Source of the DNA: Acidimicrobiales bacterium | GTDB taxonomy: Bacteria; Actinomycetota; Acidimicrobiia; Acidimicrobiales; JACCXE01 | Length of the DNA stretch: 64,000 nucleotides | Reading direction: 5' to 3' | Assembly (NCBI GenBank): GCA_035546775.1 | Contig: DASZWD010000030.1 | Span: 379,908-443,907 of the forward strand | In this document: positions 37,279 to 46,590 of the stretch, piece after piece | How positions within the stretch are numbered: position 1 is the first letter of the stretch | How the letters are laid out: every line of letters starts with the position of its first letter | Notes under the pieces: generated by a model | What the model was told of the DNA's origin: nothing | Seen by the model: only the letters and a program-made list of their open reading frames with translations | Databases searched by the model: none | Translations under genes and position numbers: made by a program

Positions 37279-38011
37279 GCAACGGCTCCGTGCGTCCGTA
37301 GCGGATCTGCTTGAGCAAGTCCGACGACATGGTGTCGGGCTGGGTGTCGTAGCCGAACAGCGCCACGTAGCGCGGCCGGTCGCCTTCGACGGGGGTGACG
37401 CGGTGCAGCGAGCGGCGCCCTTCGAAGATCATGAGCGTGCCCGGCGTCATCGGCTCGACGACGACGCGCTCGCGCGCGTCGCCGGCCAATATCGCGGCGA
37501 CGGTCGCGTAATTCTCGTCACCTTCGGCGCCGCGCAGATGGGCCACGTTTTCGAAGTCGCCGCCGCGCTCGCTCGACTGAATAGCGAGCGACACCACGAA
37601 GTCGGTCTGGTCGTAGTGCCAGCCGAGCACGTCGCCGGCGGTCATCACCGCAACGTTGAGGGCCCCGATCGGATCGGCGTAGCGGTACAGCGGACGGCGT
37701 TCGAGCACGTCGCTCAGGAACGCGAGGAAGGCGTCGTCCTCGTAGAGGCGGCGGATGCGCGAGGTCGCGGGGAACTGGTCATAGCCCAGCGTGTGCACCG
37801 CTGATCGCGTCCAGGTCGTCCGCGGGTGATCGGCCGGCCACCCGTCGGACGGCAACTCGAGGTAGGGCGTGCCCTGCACGTCCTGGTGGTAGGCGTCGGC
37901 GGCCAGCGCGTCGCACTCGTCCACCATCGCCGTGATCTCGTCGGCGGGCACAAAGCCGGGAATGACGCACACGCCGCGAGCGCGCAGCTGGGCGCGGTAG
38001 TCCTCGAGCAC
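37265..38011 (-). CDS. 2-oxoglutarate/Fe(II)-dependent oxygenase
   Basis: A 248-aa double-stranded beta-helix oxygenase. The iron-binding triad is visible as H132-x-D134 (GWHYDQTDFVVSL) and H203 (EGRRSLHRVTPV), with R214 (DRPRYVALFGY) for 2-oxoglutarate. It resembles ArpA/HalD-like small-molecule hydroxylases. It starts with GTG 9 nt after the stop of the GHMP kinase gene and overlaps the Fae gene by 14 bp, so all three form an operon. Because 2OG demethylases release formaldehyde, its coupling with Fae is suggestive; that link is inference. Confidence 0.83.
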   Translation of the reverse strand: MLEDYRAQLRARGVCVIPGFVPADEITAMVDECDALAADAYHQDVQGTPYLELPSDGWPADHPRTTWTRSAVHTLGYDQFPATSRIRRLYEDDAFLAFLSDVLERRPLYRYADPIGALNVAVMTAGDVLGWHYDQTDFVVSLAIQSSERGGDFENVAHLRGAEGDENYATVAAILAGDARERVVVEPMTPGTLMIFEGRRSLHRVTPVEGDRPRYVALFGYDTQPDTMSSDLLKQIRYGRTEPLHAAG

Positions 38012-38020
38012 GGCGCGACG

Positions 38021-38770
38021 CTACGCGATGACCGCGATGACCGCGCCGCCCGAACCGGTCGAGTTCGGACGCAGCCCGCGGGCGCGCAAACGCTGCGCCA
38101 GCGCGTTGTGCGCCGCGGGCAGCGGCGCCACTTCGTCACGCAGGCGCGCCGACGCGTCCATGAGGTCCGCGAGCGCATCGGCGTCGCCGGCGCTGAACGC
38201 ATCGGCCGCGGCGCGGGCGATGCGTGCGAGCCGCGCCATGCCGGCGGGCGACGGGCGCCGCGCCCGGTGGTACTCACCAGAGTCGGCGGCAGCGGCCGGA
38301 TCCCAGGCGACCACGAAATGCAGATCGCGCGCCGGTGTCAGCACCCGCACGGTGTCGCCGTCCACCAACACCGGCTGTTCGTAGGCTTGCACGGCGCGAT
38401 CCTGCAGCCCTGCGGGGATACCGAGGTCGTCGCGTTCGACGGCCAAGGCCAGGTGCGCCAGCGCCAGAGGGTCTTCGGGCGCACGCCCGCTGGCGCGCAA
38501 CGCGGCGATGACGAGCGCGCTCGAACCGGCGAGACCGACGCCGCGGGGAATGTCGGTCTCCCATCGCGCAGGCGCGTCCACGCCCACGCGCGCCAAGGCC
38601 GCGTCGAGCAGCGGCAGTGAGGCTCCGTCGCCGCCCACGGTGACCGTCGCGGCGAACGCCTGCACGGGCACCGCCAGCACCGCGCCGCCGTGCATGTCCG
38701 ACGGGTTGCCGGCCAGTGCCGCCCGGGCGGGTACGCGTGCCTGCTTAGATCGGGAGGTGGAGTCGTTCAC
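38021..38770 (-). CDS. GHMP family kinase (glucuronokinase-like)
   Basis: A ~249-aa GHMP kinase. N-terminal VPARAALAGNPSDMHGGAVL is the substrate-binding strand, with the NPSD form found in glucuronokinase-like members. The ATP loop is ETDIPRGVGLAGSSALVIAA, and the C-terminal motif 3 is RPNSTGSGGAVIAVIA. The start is uncertain: GTG 38770 or ATG 38788 are the nearest usable codons, and both overlap the divergent glycoside hydrolase gene. It is the first gene of the operon with the 2OG oxygenase and Fae homologue. The sugar or other substrate is unknown. Confidence 0.78.
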   Translation of the reverse strand: MNDSTSRSKQARVPARAALAGNPSDMHGGAVLAVPVQAFAATVTVGGDGASLPLLDAALARVGVDAPARWETDIPRGVGLAGSSALVIAALRASGRAPEDPLALAHLALAVERDDLGIPAGLQDRAVQAYEQPVLVDGDTVRVLTPARDLHFVVAWDPAAAADSGEYHRARRPSPAGMARLARIARAAADAFSAGDADALADLMDASARLRDEVAPLPAAHNALAQRLRARGLRPNSTGSGGAVIAVIA

Positions 38771-40676
38771 GGCGTGGCTGGGTGACATTCGGGCGGAGGT
38801 GACCGGCGGCGTCGACGCGTCGATCGACGTCCATGATGACCGCCTGACGGTCCTCACGCTGCGAGCGACACGCGACCTGACCGGTGTGGCGACGGGCGAC
38901 TTCTCCGATCCGTCGAACTACTGGACGTTCACGCCCGCCGCGCCCGACGGCTCGGTCGGCTTCGGTTACCAGTACACCGAATTCGGCATGCCGACAATCG
39001 CCGACGGGTCGTTGCAGGGTTGGTTCTTCTTCCCGGCGCGACCCTCGCTGGTGCTGCCGATGATGCTGATCGCACCCGACGACCGCACGCTGTTGCTGGC
39101 GCCGCTCAGCGGCTTCCACGAACAGGTGGGCGCGGTCGACGGTCGCGTCCGTGTCGGCTGGCACGGCGACCTCGACGTCGTGCCCGAAGGGTTCAGCACG
39201 AAGTTGGCGCTGTGGAGCGCGTCGTCGCCGCGCGCCGCGCTCGCCGAATGGGCCGCCGAGGTACAGCAGCGCTACCGCACGGTGCGACCCGGTCGTTACG
39301 ACGACGATCTCGGCCGGCACCCCTCGTACTGGACCGACAACGGCGCCGCCTACTGGTACAAGACCGAACCGGGGCGCACAACGACCGAGACGCTCGTCGA
39401 CACCGTCGCCGACTTGCGCGCCCGCGGCGTGCCGTTCTCGACGGTGCAGCTCGACTCGTGGTGGTATCCGCACCAGGTACTGCGGCCGTTCAACACCGAC
39501 GAATGGGTTGTGCCGCCCACCGGGCTCCTGCGGTGGGAACCGCGCGACGACGTGGTGCCCGAGGGCATCGCCGCGCTGCGCACGGCGCTGGGAGATCCGC
39601 CGCTGGCGGCGCACTGCCGGCACCTGTCGTCGCAGTCGCCCTACCTGCGCGAGTTCGAGTGCTGGGTCGACGGCGACCGGGCGCATCCGAAGGGACCCGA
39701 GCTCTACGAGCGCTGGCTCGACCAGTGCGTCGAGTGGGGCGTCGAGACCTTCGAACACGACTGGCTGGTCGAGGCGTTCCTCGGCGTGCGCGGCTTGCGT
39801 GAGGAACCTGGCCGCGCCCGCGCCTGGCAAGAGGGCATGGACCGCGCCGCCGGCCGGCGCAACATCACGCTGCAGTGGTGCATGCCGTCTCCGGCCGACA
39901 TATGCCAGACCGTCACGCTCAACAACGTCACCTCGATCCGCACCAGCGGCGACCACGGCTACCTCGTCAGCGCCGGCTACCTGTGGGCGTGGTTCCTCTA
40001 CACCAACGCGCTCGCCGGCGCGCTCGGCCTGGTGCCGTACAAGGACGTGTTCCACACGCGTTCGGAACACGCAGAGGTCGAGGCGCTGCTGTCCGCACTG
40101 TCAACGGGCCCCGTCGGCATCGGCGACCGCTTGGGCGAAGCCGACCCGGCGATCGTGCGCCGCTGCTCACGCGCCGACGGCGTCCTGGTGAAACCCGACG
40201 CGCCGATCGCCGCCATCGACCGCGGCTTTCGCAAGTGGGCGACGTCGCGCGGGCAGTTGCTCACCGGTACGACCCATTCCGGCGCGGTGCACTACGTCGT
40301 GACGCTGAACTGCACCAATGGCGACGCGTCGGGTCGCGTCGAACCGGGCATCGACGCCCGCTCGCTGGTGTGGGACTGGCGCACGCAGACGTGCGAGGTG
40401 GTCGAGGCCGGTGGCGGCTGGGAAGTGTCGCTGCCGTCGCTCGACTGGGACTACCGCGTCGTCGCGCCGATCGTCGACGGCGTCGCCGTGATCGGTGACC
40501 CCGCCCTCTACGCCACCGCCGGCGATTTGCGCATCCACCACGTCGCCGGTGACACCGTCACCGTCGTCGGACCGAACGACACCTTCGACTTGGTGTGGTG
40601 GACCGAGGCCGCAGGCCTGCAGCGGCGGCGCATCGAGATCAGCGACGTCGGCTGGGCGAACGTCAGCCTGTCGTAG
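38757..40676 (+). CDS. Glycoside hydrolase, alpha-galactosidase-like (GH-D clan type)
   Basis: A ~639-aa intracellular enzyme (no signal peptide). The N-terminal ~190 residues are a beta-sandwich. A TIM barrel follows, with YWTDNGAAYWYKTEPG, FSTVQLDSWWYPHQVLRPF, WGVETFEHDWLVEAFLGVRG and LQWCMPSPADICQTV; the conserved aspartates in QLDSWW and FEHDWL are candidate catalytic residues. The C-terminus is another beta domain. It resembles GH36/raffinose-synthase-like proteins, but I cannot assign the family number with certainty. GTG 38757 follows TTAGAT by 6 nt (leaderless). It is divergent from, and slightly overlaps, the GHMP kinase gene. Confidence 0.75.
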   Translation: MESFTAWLGDIRAEVTGGVDASIDVHDDRLTVLTLRATRDLTGVATGDFSDPSNYWTFTPAAPDGSVGFGYQYTEFGMPTIADGSLQGWFFFPARPSLVLPMMLIAPDDRTLLLAPLSGFHEQVGAVDGRVRVGWHGDLDVVPEGFSTKLALWSASSPRAALAEWAAEVQQRYRTVRPGRYDDDLGRHPSYWTDNGAAYWYKTEPGRTTTETLVDTVADLRARGVPFSTVQLDSWWYPHQVLRPFNTDEWVVPPTGLLRWEPRDDVVPEGIAALRTALGDPPLAAHCRHLSSQSPYLREFECWVDGDRAHPKGPELYERWLDQCVEWGVETFEHDWLVEAFLGVRGLREEPGRARAWQEGMDRAAGRRNITLQWCMPSPADICQTVTLNNVTSIRTSGDHGYLVSAGYLWAWFLYTNALAGALGLVPYKDVFHTRSEHAEVEALLSALSTGPVGIGDRLGEADPAIVRRCSRADGVLVKPDAPIAAIDRGFRKWATSRGQLLTGTTHSGAVHYVVTLNCTNGDASGRVEPGIDARSLVWDWRTQTCEVVEAGGGWEVSLPSLDWDYRVVAPIVDGVAVIGDPALYATAGDLRIHHVAGDTVTVVGPNDTFDLVWWTEAAGLQRRRIEISDVGWANVSLS

Positions 40677-40685
40677 CCGACGCGT

Positions 40686-41285
40686 TCAGCGGTCGGTCCA
40701 CGTCGGACGCTCGCGCTCGGCCCACGTCCGCGAAACCATGCCGCCCAGCATGCTCTGGAGCAGTTCCCCTTCGCTGAGCGCCTTGAGGATGTGCCCCACC
40801 GTCACGATGGCGAGGCCGATGTAGGCCCAGTCGTGCACGAAGGTGGCGCCGGTGCGCCACGCGTCGGGGAACGCGTTCGGCCGGAACATCAGCAAACCCG
40901 TCAGTAGCTGCATCGTGAACAGCCCGGCGAACAACGCGGTGGCGAGCTTCTGCCCACCGTTGAACTTGCCTGCGGGCACCCCGCGCGTGCGGCGGCGCAG
41001 CCAGCGCCAGTCGGTCGTGCTCCAGCGGCTGAGCTCGACGAGGTCGGCGCGCAGGCCGCGCCCCGAACGACCCGCCGCCGCGCCGAGGGCGAGCGGCACC
41101 ACCAGCAGCAGGCTGGCGAACACGTGCACGTCCTTGAGCGTTGCTCGCATGCCGACGGTGGCCGACAGCTCGGGTACGTAGAGGATCGTGCCGGTCACGA
41201 GCGCGATCAACCCGAGCGCGGCCGTCGCCCAGTGCACGGCGCGCGTCACGCCGTCGAAGCGGAGCCGCATCGTCGGTGTCGTCAT
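40686..41285 (-). CDS. Cytochrome b561-type membrane subunit
   Basis: A 199-aa protein with four transmembrane helices of the bacterial cytochrome b561/formate dehydrogenase gamma type. Haem-ligand histidine candidates are in VTRAVHWATAALG, LKDVHVFASLL, FVHDWAYIGLA and VTVGHILKAL. It overlaps the upstream molybdoenzyme gene by 4 nt (ATGA), so it is the likely membrane electron partner of that enzyme, passing electrons between the quinone pool and the molybdenum centre. Confidence 0.87.
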   Translation of the reverse strand: MTTPTMRLRFDGVTRAVHWATAALGLIALVTGTILYVPELSATVGMRATLKDVHVFASLLLVVPLALGAAAGRSGRGLRADLVELSRWSTTDWRWLRRRTRGVPAGKFNGGQKLATALFAGLFTMQLLTGLLMFRPNAFPDAWRTGATFVHDWAYIGLAIVTVGHILKALSEGELLQSMLGGMVSRTWAERERPTWTDR

Positions 41286-41995
41286 GACGTCGGCGCCTCG
41301 TGACCGCCGTTGCTGCGCCCGACCCACCCGTCGAGGTCGTAACCACGCGTCTCCCAGTAGCCGCCACCGTCGTCGGGAAGGTGGTCGACGAGTTCGATCC
41401 GATCGAGCCACTTGAGTGACTTGTAGCCGTACATGGGGGCGACGTACATGCGCACCGGGCCGCCGTGCTCGCGCGTGATCGGCTTGCCTTCCATGGTGTG
41501 GGCCACGAGGACGTCGCGCCGCCGCGCCTGCTCGAGGCTGAGGCTTTCGGTGTACGTGCCGTCGAAGCTGTGGAACCGGACGCGCGTCGCCGCCGGTTGC
41601 ACGCCCGCTTCGTCGAGCACGTCGGCCAGTACGACGCCGCGCCAATCGACGTCCGCGACGCGCCATCCTGTGACGCACTGGAAGTCGCGGGTCAGCGCCG
41701 CCTGCGGCAGGCGGCGCGTGAGGTCGCCGTAATCCAACGTCAGCGGGCGCGCGACGAGACCGCCGACGTGCAGCCGATACGACGCGGTCGTGCGGTGCGG
41801 CAGGTTGGCTGTCACCGAATAGATGCGGAAGCGCCCGGCGACGGGCAAGAGCCCGGTGAGTCCCGTCGGGTCGTGCAGCGTGACCGGCAACAGCGCTTCT
41901 TGCAGGAAGCGCTGGACCCGGTCGCCCACGAGCACGCCGAGCGCGGCCGCACCGAGCGAACCCAGCACGACGCGGCGGCCGATTGCACGAGCCAA
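41282..41995 (-). CDS. Molybdopterin-dependent oxidoreductase, YedY/sulfite oxidase type
   Basis: A 237-aa Oxidored_molyb domain protein. C107 in DFQCVTGWRVADVDWRG is the molybdenum ligand, and MYVAPMYGYKSLKWLDRIEL is a typical family block. The N-terminus has a twin-arginine-like RAIGRRVVLGSLGAAALG, suggesting Tat export or an N-terminal anchor. The start is probably TTG 41995. It forms a pair with the overlapping cytochrome b gene, as in MsrPQ/SorAB-like systems. It may reduce protein methionine sulfoxides (MsrP-like) or act on another S/N-oxide; msrA is 8 kb away. Confidence 0.87.
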   Translation of the reverse strand: MARAIGRRVVLGSLGAAALGVLVGDRVQRFLQEALLPVTLHDPTGLTGLLPVAGRFRIYSVTANLPHRTTASYRLHVGGLVARPLTLDYGDLTRRLPQAALTRDFQCVTGWRVADVDWRGVVLADVLDEAGVQPAATRVRFHSFDGTYTESLSLEQARRRDVLVAHTMEGKPITREHGGPVRMYVAPMYGYKSLKWLDRIELVDHLPDDGGGYWETRGYDLDGWVGRSNGGHEAPTS

Positions 41996-42081
41996 GCAGC
42001 CAGTGTACGGACCCGAGTTGTCCGGAACTTTTCGGGGCTGCGCGACGACCTACGTCAGGACGGCGACAATGGCTGGCACTG

Positions 42082-42618
42082 ATGACGACCTCCGAGTTCT
42101 CGCGCTTCTTCGCCGTGTTGTCGTTGGCGTGCGGCGCCGGCACGCTGGTGATCGGCGTGGCGTGGGTCGCCGCGCGCGTCCGGCCGTCGTCTCGCGTTGC
42201 CGACCTGCTCGACGGTGTCGCGCCGGCGGCGTTGTGGGTCGCGTGGATCGTGGCCGCAGTGACGACGTTCGGCAGCCTCTACTACTCCGAGGTCGCGCAC
42301 TTCGTACCCTGCAAGCTCTGCTGGTACCAGCGCATCGCCGTCTATCCGCTGAGTCTGGTGTTGCTCGTCGCGGGATTGCGTCGCGACGACAGGGTATGGA
42401 CCTACGTGCTCCCGCCCGCGCTCGTCGGCTTGGGATTTGCCGTATTCCACACACAACTGCAGGCCTACCCCCACACATCGTCGTTTTGCACCACGACCGA
42501 GCCGTGCACGGCGCGCTACGTGTGGGAGTTTGGGTTCGTGTCGTTACCGTTCATGGCTATGACCGCGTTCGCCGGGATCATCGCGCTCGTGCTCCTCGCC
42601 CGGCGTGGACATGACTGA
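42082..42618 (+). CDS. Disulfide bond formation protein B-like (DsbB family)
   Basis: A 178-aa membrane protein with four to five hydrophobic segments. The first redox pair is C-K-L-C in [18 protein letters not shown], and the second pair is in [14 protein letters not shown], the layout of DsbB, which reoxidises a DsbA partner and passes electrons to quinone. ATG 42082 is chosen at the first hydrophobic domain; GACAAT at 42065 is a possible -10. It overlaps the next gene, a CPYC thioredoxin-fold protein, by 14 bp, so the pair probably forms one extracytoplasmic disulfide system. Confidence 0.88.
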   Translation: MTTSEFSRFFAVLSLACGAGTLVIGVAWVAARVRPSSRVADLLDGVAPAALWVAWIVAAVTTFGSLYYSEVAHFVPCKLCWYQRIAVYPLSLVLLVAGLRRDDRVWTYVLPPALVGLGFAVFHTQLQAYPHTSSFCTTTEPCTARYVWEFGFVSLPFMAMTAFAGIIALVLLARRGHD

Positions 42619-43492
42619 CCGCCAGAGCCGGCGCGCGCGGGAATTGGCGAAGCGCCGCGCCACCCGTGGCCGCGGCGCGCCACCGCCGCGCCGCTCGTTG
42701 ATGCCATGGATCGTCGCGGGACTCGGTGTCGTTGTCGGCCTCGCGCTCGTGGTGGCCATCGGCGGGGGCGGCAAGAAGCATCCCGCGGCGCAGCCCGCGC
42801 CGAGCGCCCTGGTGCGACAGGTCACCTCGGTACCCACTTCGGCCTTCGACGCCGTCGGCGCCGGCGACATCCAGCATTGGCCCTCCGCGCTGTCGGCGCC
42901 CGCCGAGACGCGCGAGGGCAAACCCGTCGTGTTGTACGTCGGCGCCGAGTACTGCCCCTACTGCGCCGCGGAGCGGTGGGCGATGATCACGGCGCTGTCG
43001 CGCTTCGGCACGTTCGCCCATCTGAGTACGACGCACTCTTCCAGCACCGACGTGTTCGCCAGCACGCCGACGTTCACCTTTCACGGTTCGACCTTCACCA
43101 GCGACTACCTCGTCTTCGAACCCGTCGAGACCGCCGGCAACGAGTTGTCGGGCGGCACGTACCCGCCGCTCGAGACGCCGACCGCCCATCAGGAACAGCT
43201 CGTGCAGACCTACGACGCGCCCCCGCTGACGGACACGTCGGGCGCGATCCCCTTCCTCTTCATCGGCGGCAAGTACGGCGTGAGCGGCGCCATGTACGAC
43301 CCCGGCCTGTTCGCGGGCAAGAACCACGATGAAATCGCCTCGGCGATGCACGACCCGTCGAGCAAGATCGCCCGTTCGGTCCTCGCGGCGGCCAACGGGC
43401 TCAGCGCCGCCATCTGCGCCACGACGGGCGATCAACCGGCGTCAGTGTGCAGCAGCGCCGGCGTCGTCGCCGCTCGCGCGAACCTCGACTGA
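42605..43492 (+). CDS. DUF929-like thioredoxin-fold membrane protein
   Basis: A 295-aa protein with a short cytoplasmic basic N-terminus ([16 protein letters not shown]), one TM helix (residues ~33-53) and an extracytoplasmic domain with CPYC ([20 protein letters not shown]), the thioredoxin/DsbA-type active site. [20 protein letters not shown] resembles the cis-Pro region. It matches DUF929. Start is GTG 42605 or ATG 42611, both inside the DsbB-like gene end. It is likely the substrate oxidase for which the DsbB-like protein is the electron acceptor. The 3' end overlaps the convergent propeller gene by 51 bp. Confidence 0.85.
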   Translation: MDMTDRQSRRARELAKRRATRGRGAPPPRRSLMPWIVAGLGVVVGLALVVAIGGGGKKHPAAQPAPSALVRQVTSVPTSAFDAVGAGDIQHWPSALSAPAETREGKPVVLYVGAEYCPYCAAERWAMITALSRFGTFAHLSTTHSSSTDVFASTPTFTFHGSTFTSDYLVFEPVETAGNELSGGTYPPLETPTAHQEQLVQTYDAPPLTDTSGAIPFLFIGGKYGVSGAMYDPGLFAGKNHDEIASAMHDPSSKIARSVLAAANGLSAAICATTGDQPASVCSSAGVVAARANLD

Positions 43493-46369
43493 ACCGCACT
43501 TCGTCCGGGCGCGCCCCGTGAGCAGCGCGAGAGCGAGGAACACGAGTCCCGGCAGCAGGTTCGACGAACCACCAGTTACCGGGATCACGGCCCCGGGCGC
43601 AGCGACGGGCGGCGCGACGCGCGGGAATCGGTACGTCCACACACCGAGGCCGAAGGTGCCAGCCACCAGCAGGTCCGGGTCACCGGGCTTGAGCTGGAGG
43701 CTGAACACCGCGACCGGCGGCAGCCCGTCACCGAGCAACGCGTAATGCCCGCCGGTGGTTCGCGCCGCCGCAAAGACACCGATCGCGGTCCCGACGACCA
43801 GCTGGCCGGCGTGCACAACGGACCACGTGGCTTGGACGTGTGGGAGGTCGCCGGAGATATCGGTGAACGTTGCGCCGGCGTCGGTCGTCTTGAAGACGCT
43901 GCCCGTGCCGACGGTGCTGGTGTCGTCGCCGAGGGAGCCGAGGGGCGCCCAGTACCGCGCCGCGCTGGCGCCGACAGTTACGTACGCGACTCGGGGATTG
44001 GCGGGGTCGACGGCGACCGACGTGATGATGCGGTTCGGGAGGCCCTTGCCCGCGGCGATGTGCCACCCGTCCGCCGTACCGCGCTTGGGCGGCTTGCTCC
44101 CGCCGACGTTGGTGGCGAAGCCGGTGTGAAAGACGCGGTTGGTCTTGACGGGGTCGCAATCGCCGCAAAACCCGACGTACGCGTTGTCGCCGTTGAGCGC
44201 GGCGGCGACCCCGACGTTGGACGGGTCCGCATCGGTCGCAACGGCCGCGGCGTCGCCGGGGTGCGCATGGGTGCCCAGGTCGAACACGGATTTCCAGTCG
44301 CCCGACGCGGTCGCTGGTCCCGCGGTGGTCTCCGCCACGTTGCGTCCGGTGGCGAGGATGTGTTTCGCGCTCGTGGGGTCCATCACCATCGGAGCCACGA
44401 AATCGCCTTCGATCACTCCTGGATCCATCGATGACCACGTCTTGCCGCCGTCGGTGGTGACGTTGATGCCGCCGTTGGGCAATTCGTCGTAGGCGACCTT
44501 CGAATTGTCCGGGTCGACGAGCGAGAAGATGCCGTCGCCCACGTACACCGTGTGCTCTTCGCCGTTGGGGAGGATCTTCAGCTCCCCGTTGTCCTGAAGC
44601 CCCCCGAACACGGTGCCGTCCTTGGCCATGGCCGCGCCGTACACCTCGAGCGTGTCGAAGCCCGCGTTGGCACCGTCGCCCCATCCCAGTTGGTTGAACT
44701 CGCCCAAGGGACCGACCGTCTGTGTGTACGCGCCGCCGTCATTGCCGACCACGAGGGTCACCCCCCCGTCGCTTTTCGGAATCATCGCGATCGCGTGCTG
44801 GTCTGGGTGTGTCGTCGTGTGAGGCGCGATGGTCGAGACGGCTCCGCATTGCGCTGCCAGCGCGAGGCACGCACCGCCGTTCGCGGTATAGGCGCCGATC
44901 GCCTGGAACCGCGTGGGGCCGCGCTGTGGGACGGCGGGTGGAACGGTCGACCACACCTCTTCCATCCCGAGAATCACGCGCGTGGGCGTCCCGTCCACGA
45001 ACTGTCGCGTCGGGTCGGGCCGTACGAACTCGTTGTACGACGTCTGATATCCCGGGCCGATGCCGGCCACGGTGAGCTGGCTCAGGGCCGACAGGTTGGT
45101 CGGGTCGTAAAACTCCTCTCGGCGTTCCATCAACGTCCACGTCGCGCCGAAGTCGGGCGATACGTAGACGGCGTCCAAGACCGATGGCGTGCCGACCAGC
45201 GGAATGTCGCCCTCGCCGCCGTCGACCGTCCGACTGAAACTCTGGGCGTCCTGCGCGACCGCGTAGAGGTATTGCGAGTTCTGCCGTGGCCCGGTGGTCG
45301 CCCCTAGCGCGATCCTGCCCGCCTTGACCGTAGGAGTGAAGCCCGCGCTGTCGGGGACCTTGACGAAGCTGCCCGGCAGCCCAGTGGGCGATCGGTAGAG
45401 GCCGTTGGCCGGAGCTTGCGGCTTGCCGTTGAAGTTCAGGTGTTGACCGGCGCGCCAACCGACTGCGGCAACCACTGCACCACCGCGATGACCGAGCGAG
45501 TCGGTCGCCTGCACGGCAACGTCAGTGACGACGTTGGCGAAGAAACAGTCGGGTTTCAGTGAGTTGCCGGCGCAAGCGCCGGTCGGCAAAACGACGTTGA
45601 CGAATGATCGTCCTGCGTCCGTGGAACGGAACAGGCCCACCCCCGTCGCGAGGTATACGACGTTCGGATTCGTGGGGTCGACCGCGAGGCGGAAAGACAG
45701 CGCGCCTTCCGGTGCGCCGAGGGCTTGGTGCCAGGAGTCGCCGTCATCGGTGGACCAAAACGTGCCGACGCCCGCATAGTCGTTGCTGAACGCCATGTCG
45801 CCCGTAGCGACGAGCAGGGTGCCCCCGCCGGCGGGGCTCCACGCGACAGCCCCCGTCGAACCGATCGGCAGCTTCCGGCCAACGGCGCGCCAATGCTCGC
45901 CAACGTCGGTGGACTCCCAGAGGCCGCCCTGGGCCGCCGCGGCATACAGCTTCTTCGTCTGCGGCACCCACGTCAGGTCGTTGATGCGCCCTTCGATCTT
46001 CCCGTAGCCGTCGCCCATCGTCGCGGGATAGGCGGGGTCGTCGCCGATCATCGGACCATGGCCGTACTGCGTCCAATGGCCATTGGTGCCAGGGACCACC
46101 GACGGCCCGGCCGCGAGCCGCGCACGCTGTTTCAACGCTTCGCCGAGCTGGACGGGAGAGTCGGTGGCCTGACGAGCGATCGCGAACGCGTTGAGGCGTA
46201 GCAGTTCGGCATTGGTCTCGAACTCGACGGGAAGCGCCGCGCGCACGCCGTCGCTCTCGGGCTCATCCGCACGCGCGGTGCCACGCCCGGTGAAGCTGGC
46301 GATCGCGAGGGCGAGCGCAAGTACCGCAGCGATGGCTGCCCAACGATGTCCCGCGCTCGTTGTCCCCAC
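43442..46369 (-). CDS. Secreted BNR/VPS10-type beta-propeller protein with sortase-like tail
   Basis: A 975-aa exported protein. The signal peptide is [16 protein letters not shown] with cleavage near ARA-DEPE. The body is two or more beta-propellers of BNR/sortilin type, with repeated Asp-box-like phrases ([77 protein letters not shown]). The C-terminus has IPVTG, a hydrophobic stretch ([13 protein letters not shown]) and basic GRARTK, like a cell-wall sorting signal; a further 17 residues follow, which is unusual. It starts with GTG. No catalytic sialidase residues are evident. It lies just downstream of the tRNA genes. Confidence 0.85.
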   Translation of the reverse strand: MGTTSAGHRWAAIAAVLALALAIASFTGRGTARADEPESDGVRAALPVEFETNAELLRLNAFAIARQATDSPVQLGEALKQRARLAAGPSVVPGTNGHWTQYGHGPMIGDDPAYPATMGDGYGKIEGRINDLTWVPQTKKLYAAAAQGGLWESTDVGEHWRAVGRKLPIGSTGAVAWSPAGGGTLLVATGDMAFSNDYAGVGTFWSTDDGDSWHQALGAPEGALSFRLAVDPTNPNVVYLATGVGLFRSTDAGRSFVNVVLPTGACAGNSLKPDCFFANVVTDVAVQATDSLGHRGGAVVAAVGWRAGQHLNFNGKPQAPANGLYRSPTGLPGSFVKVPDSAGFTPTVKAGRIALGATTGPRQNSQYLYAVAQDAQSFSRTVDGGEGDIPLVGTPSVLDAVYVSPDFGATWTLMERREEFYDPTNLSALSQLTVAGIGPGYQTSYNEFVRPDPTRQFVDGTPTRVILGMEEVWSTVPPAVPQRGPTRFQAIGAYTANGGACLALAAQCGAVSTIAPHTTTHPDQHAIAMIPKSDGGVTLVVGNDGGAYTQTVGPLGEFNQLGWGDGANAGFDTLEVYGAAMAKDGTVFGGLQDNGELKILPNGEEHTVYVGDGIFSLVDPDNSKVAYDELPNGGINVTTDGGKTWSSMDPGVIEGDFVAPMVMDPTSAKHILATGRNVAETTAGPATASGDWKSVFDLGTHAHPGDAAAVATDADPSNVGVAAALNGDNAYVGFCGDCDPVKTNRVFHTGFATNVGGSKPPKRGTADGWHIAAGKGLPNRIITSVAVDPANPRVAYVTVGASAARYWAPLGSLGDDTSTVGTGSVFKTTDAGATFTDISGDLPHVQATWSVVHAGQLVVGTAIGVFAAARTTGGHYALLGDGLPPVAVFSLQLKPGDPDLLVAGTFGLGVWTYRFPRVAPPVAAPGAVIPVTGGSSNLLPGLVFLALALLTGRARTKCGSVEVRASGDDAGAAAH

Positions 46370-46419
46370 CAGCCGGGAGCGTATCCGGAGGCGCCGACGT
46401 GTGACACCGGCAGCAGTAG

Positions 46420-46492
46420 CAGTCCCAACGGGATTCGAACCCGTGTCGCCACCTTGAGAGGGTGGTGTCCTAGGCCTCTAGACGATGGGACC
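46420..46492 (-). tRNA. tRNA-Glu (anticodon CUC)
   Basis: Read on the minus strand, GGTCCCA begins a complete 73-nt cloverleaf. The D-arm is GTCTAGAGGCCTAGGAC, the anticodon loop CTCTCAA gives CUC, the T-arm is ACGGG-TTCGAAT-CCCGT, and the 3' acceptor is TGGGACT plus a G discriminator. The first pair is G1-U72, as in other actinobacterial tRNA-Glu. CCA is not encoded. It lies 18 bp downstream of tRNA-Gln and 0.9 kb from gltX, which charges it. Confidence 0.95.
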
Positions 46493-46510
46493 TTGATGTC
46501 GCTTCTTGCG

Positions 46511-46582
46511 CTGGGGAGAGAGGACTCGAACCCCTAATAACTGGGCCAGAACCAGTCGTGTTGCCGATTACACCACTCCCCA
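46511..46582 (-). tRNA. tRNA-Gln (anticodon CUG)
   Basis: A complete 72-nt cloverleaf on the minus strand. Acceptor TGGGGAG/CTCCCCA with a G discriminator, D-arm GTGTAATCGGCAACAC, anticodon stem ACTGG/CCAGT with loop TTCTGGC (anticodon CUG), T-arm AGGGG-TTCGAGT-CCTCT. CCA is not encoded. It probably shares a transcript with the following tRNA-Glu. Confidence 0.95.
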
Positions 46583-46590
46583 CTGAGTGG

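Noticed and set aside
46420..46582. tRNA genes as an integration site of a mobile element
   Set aside because: No integrase, direct repeat of a tRNA end or change in base composition is visible on either side.
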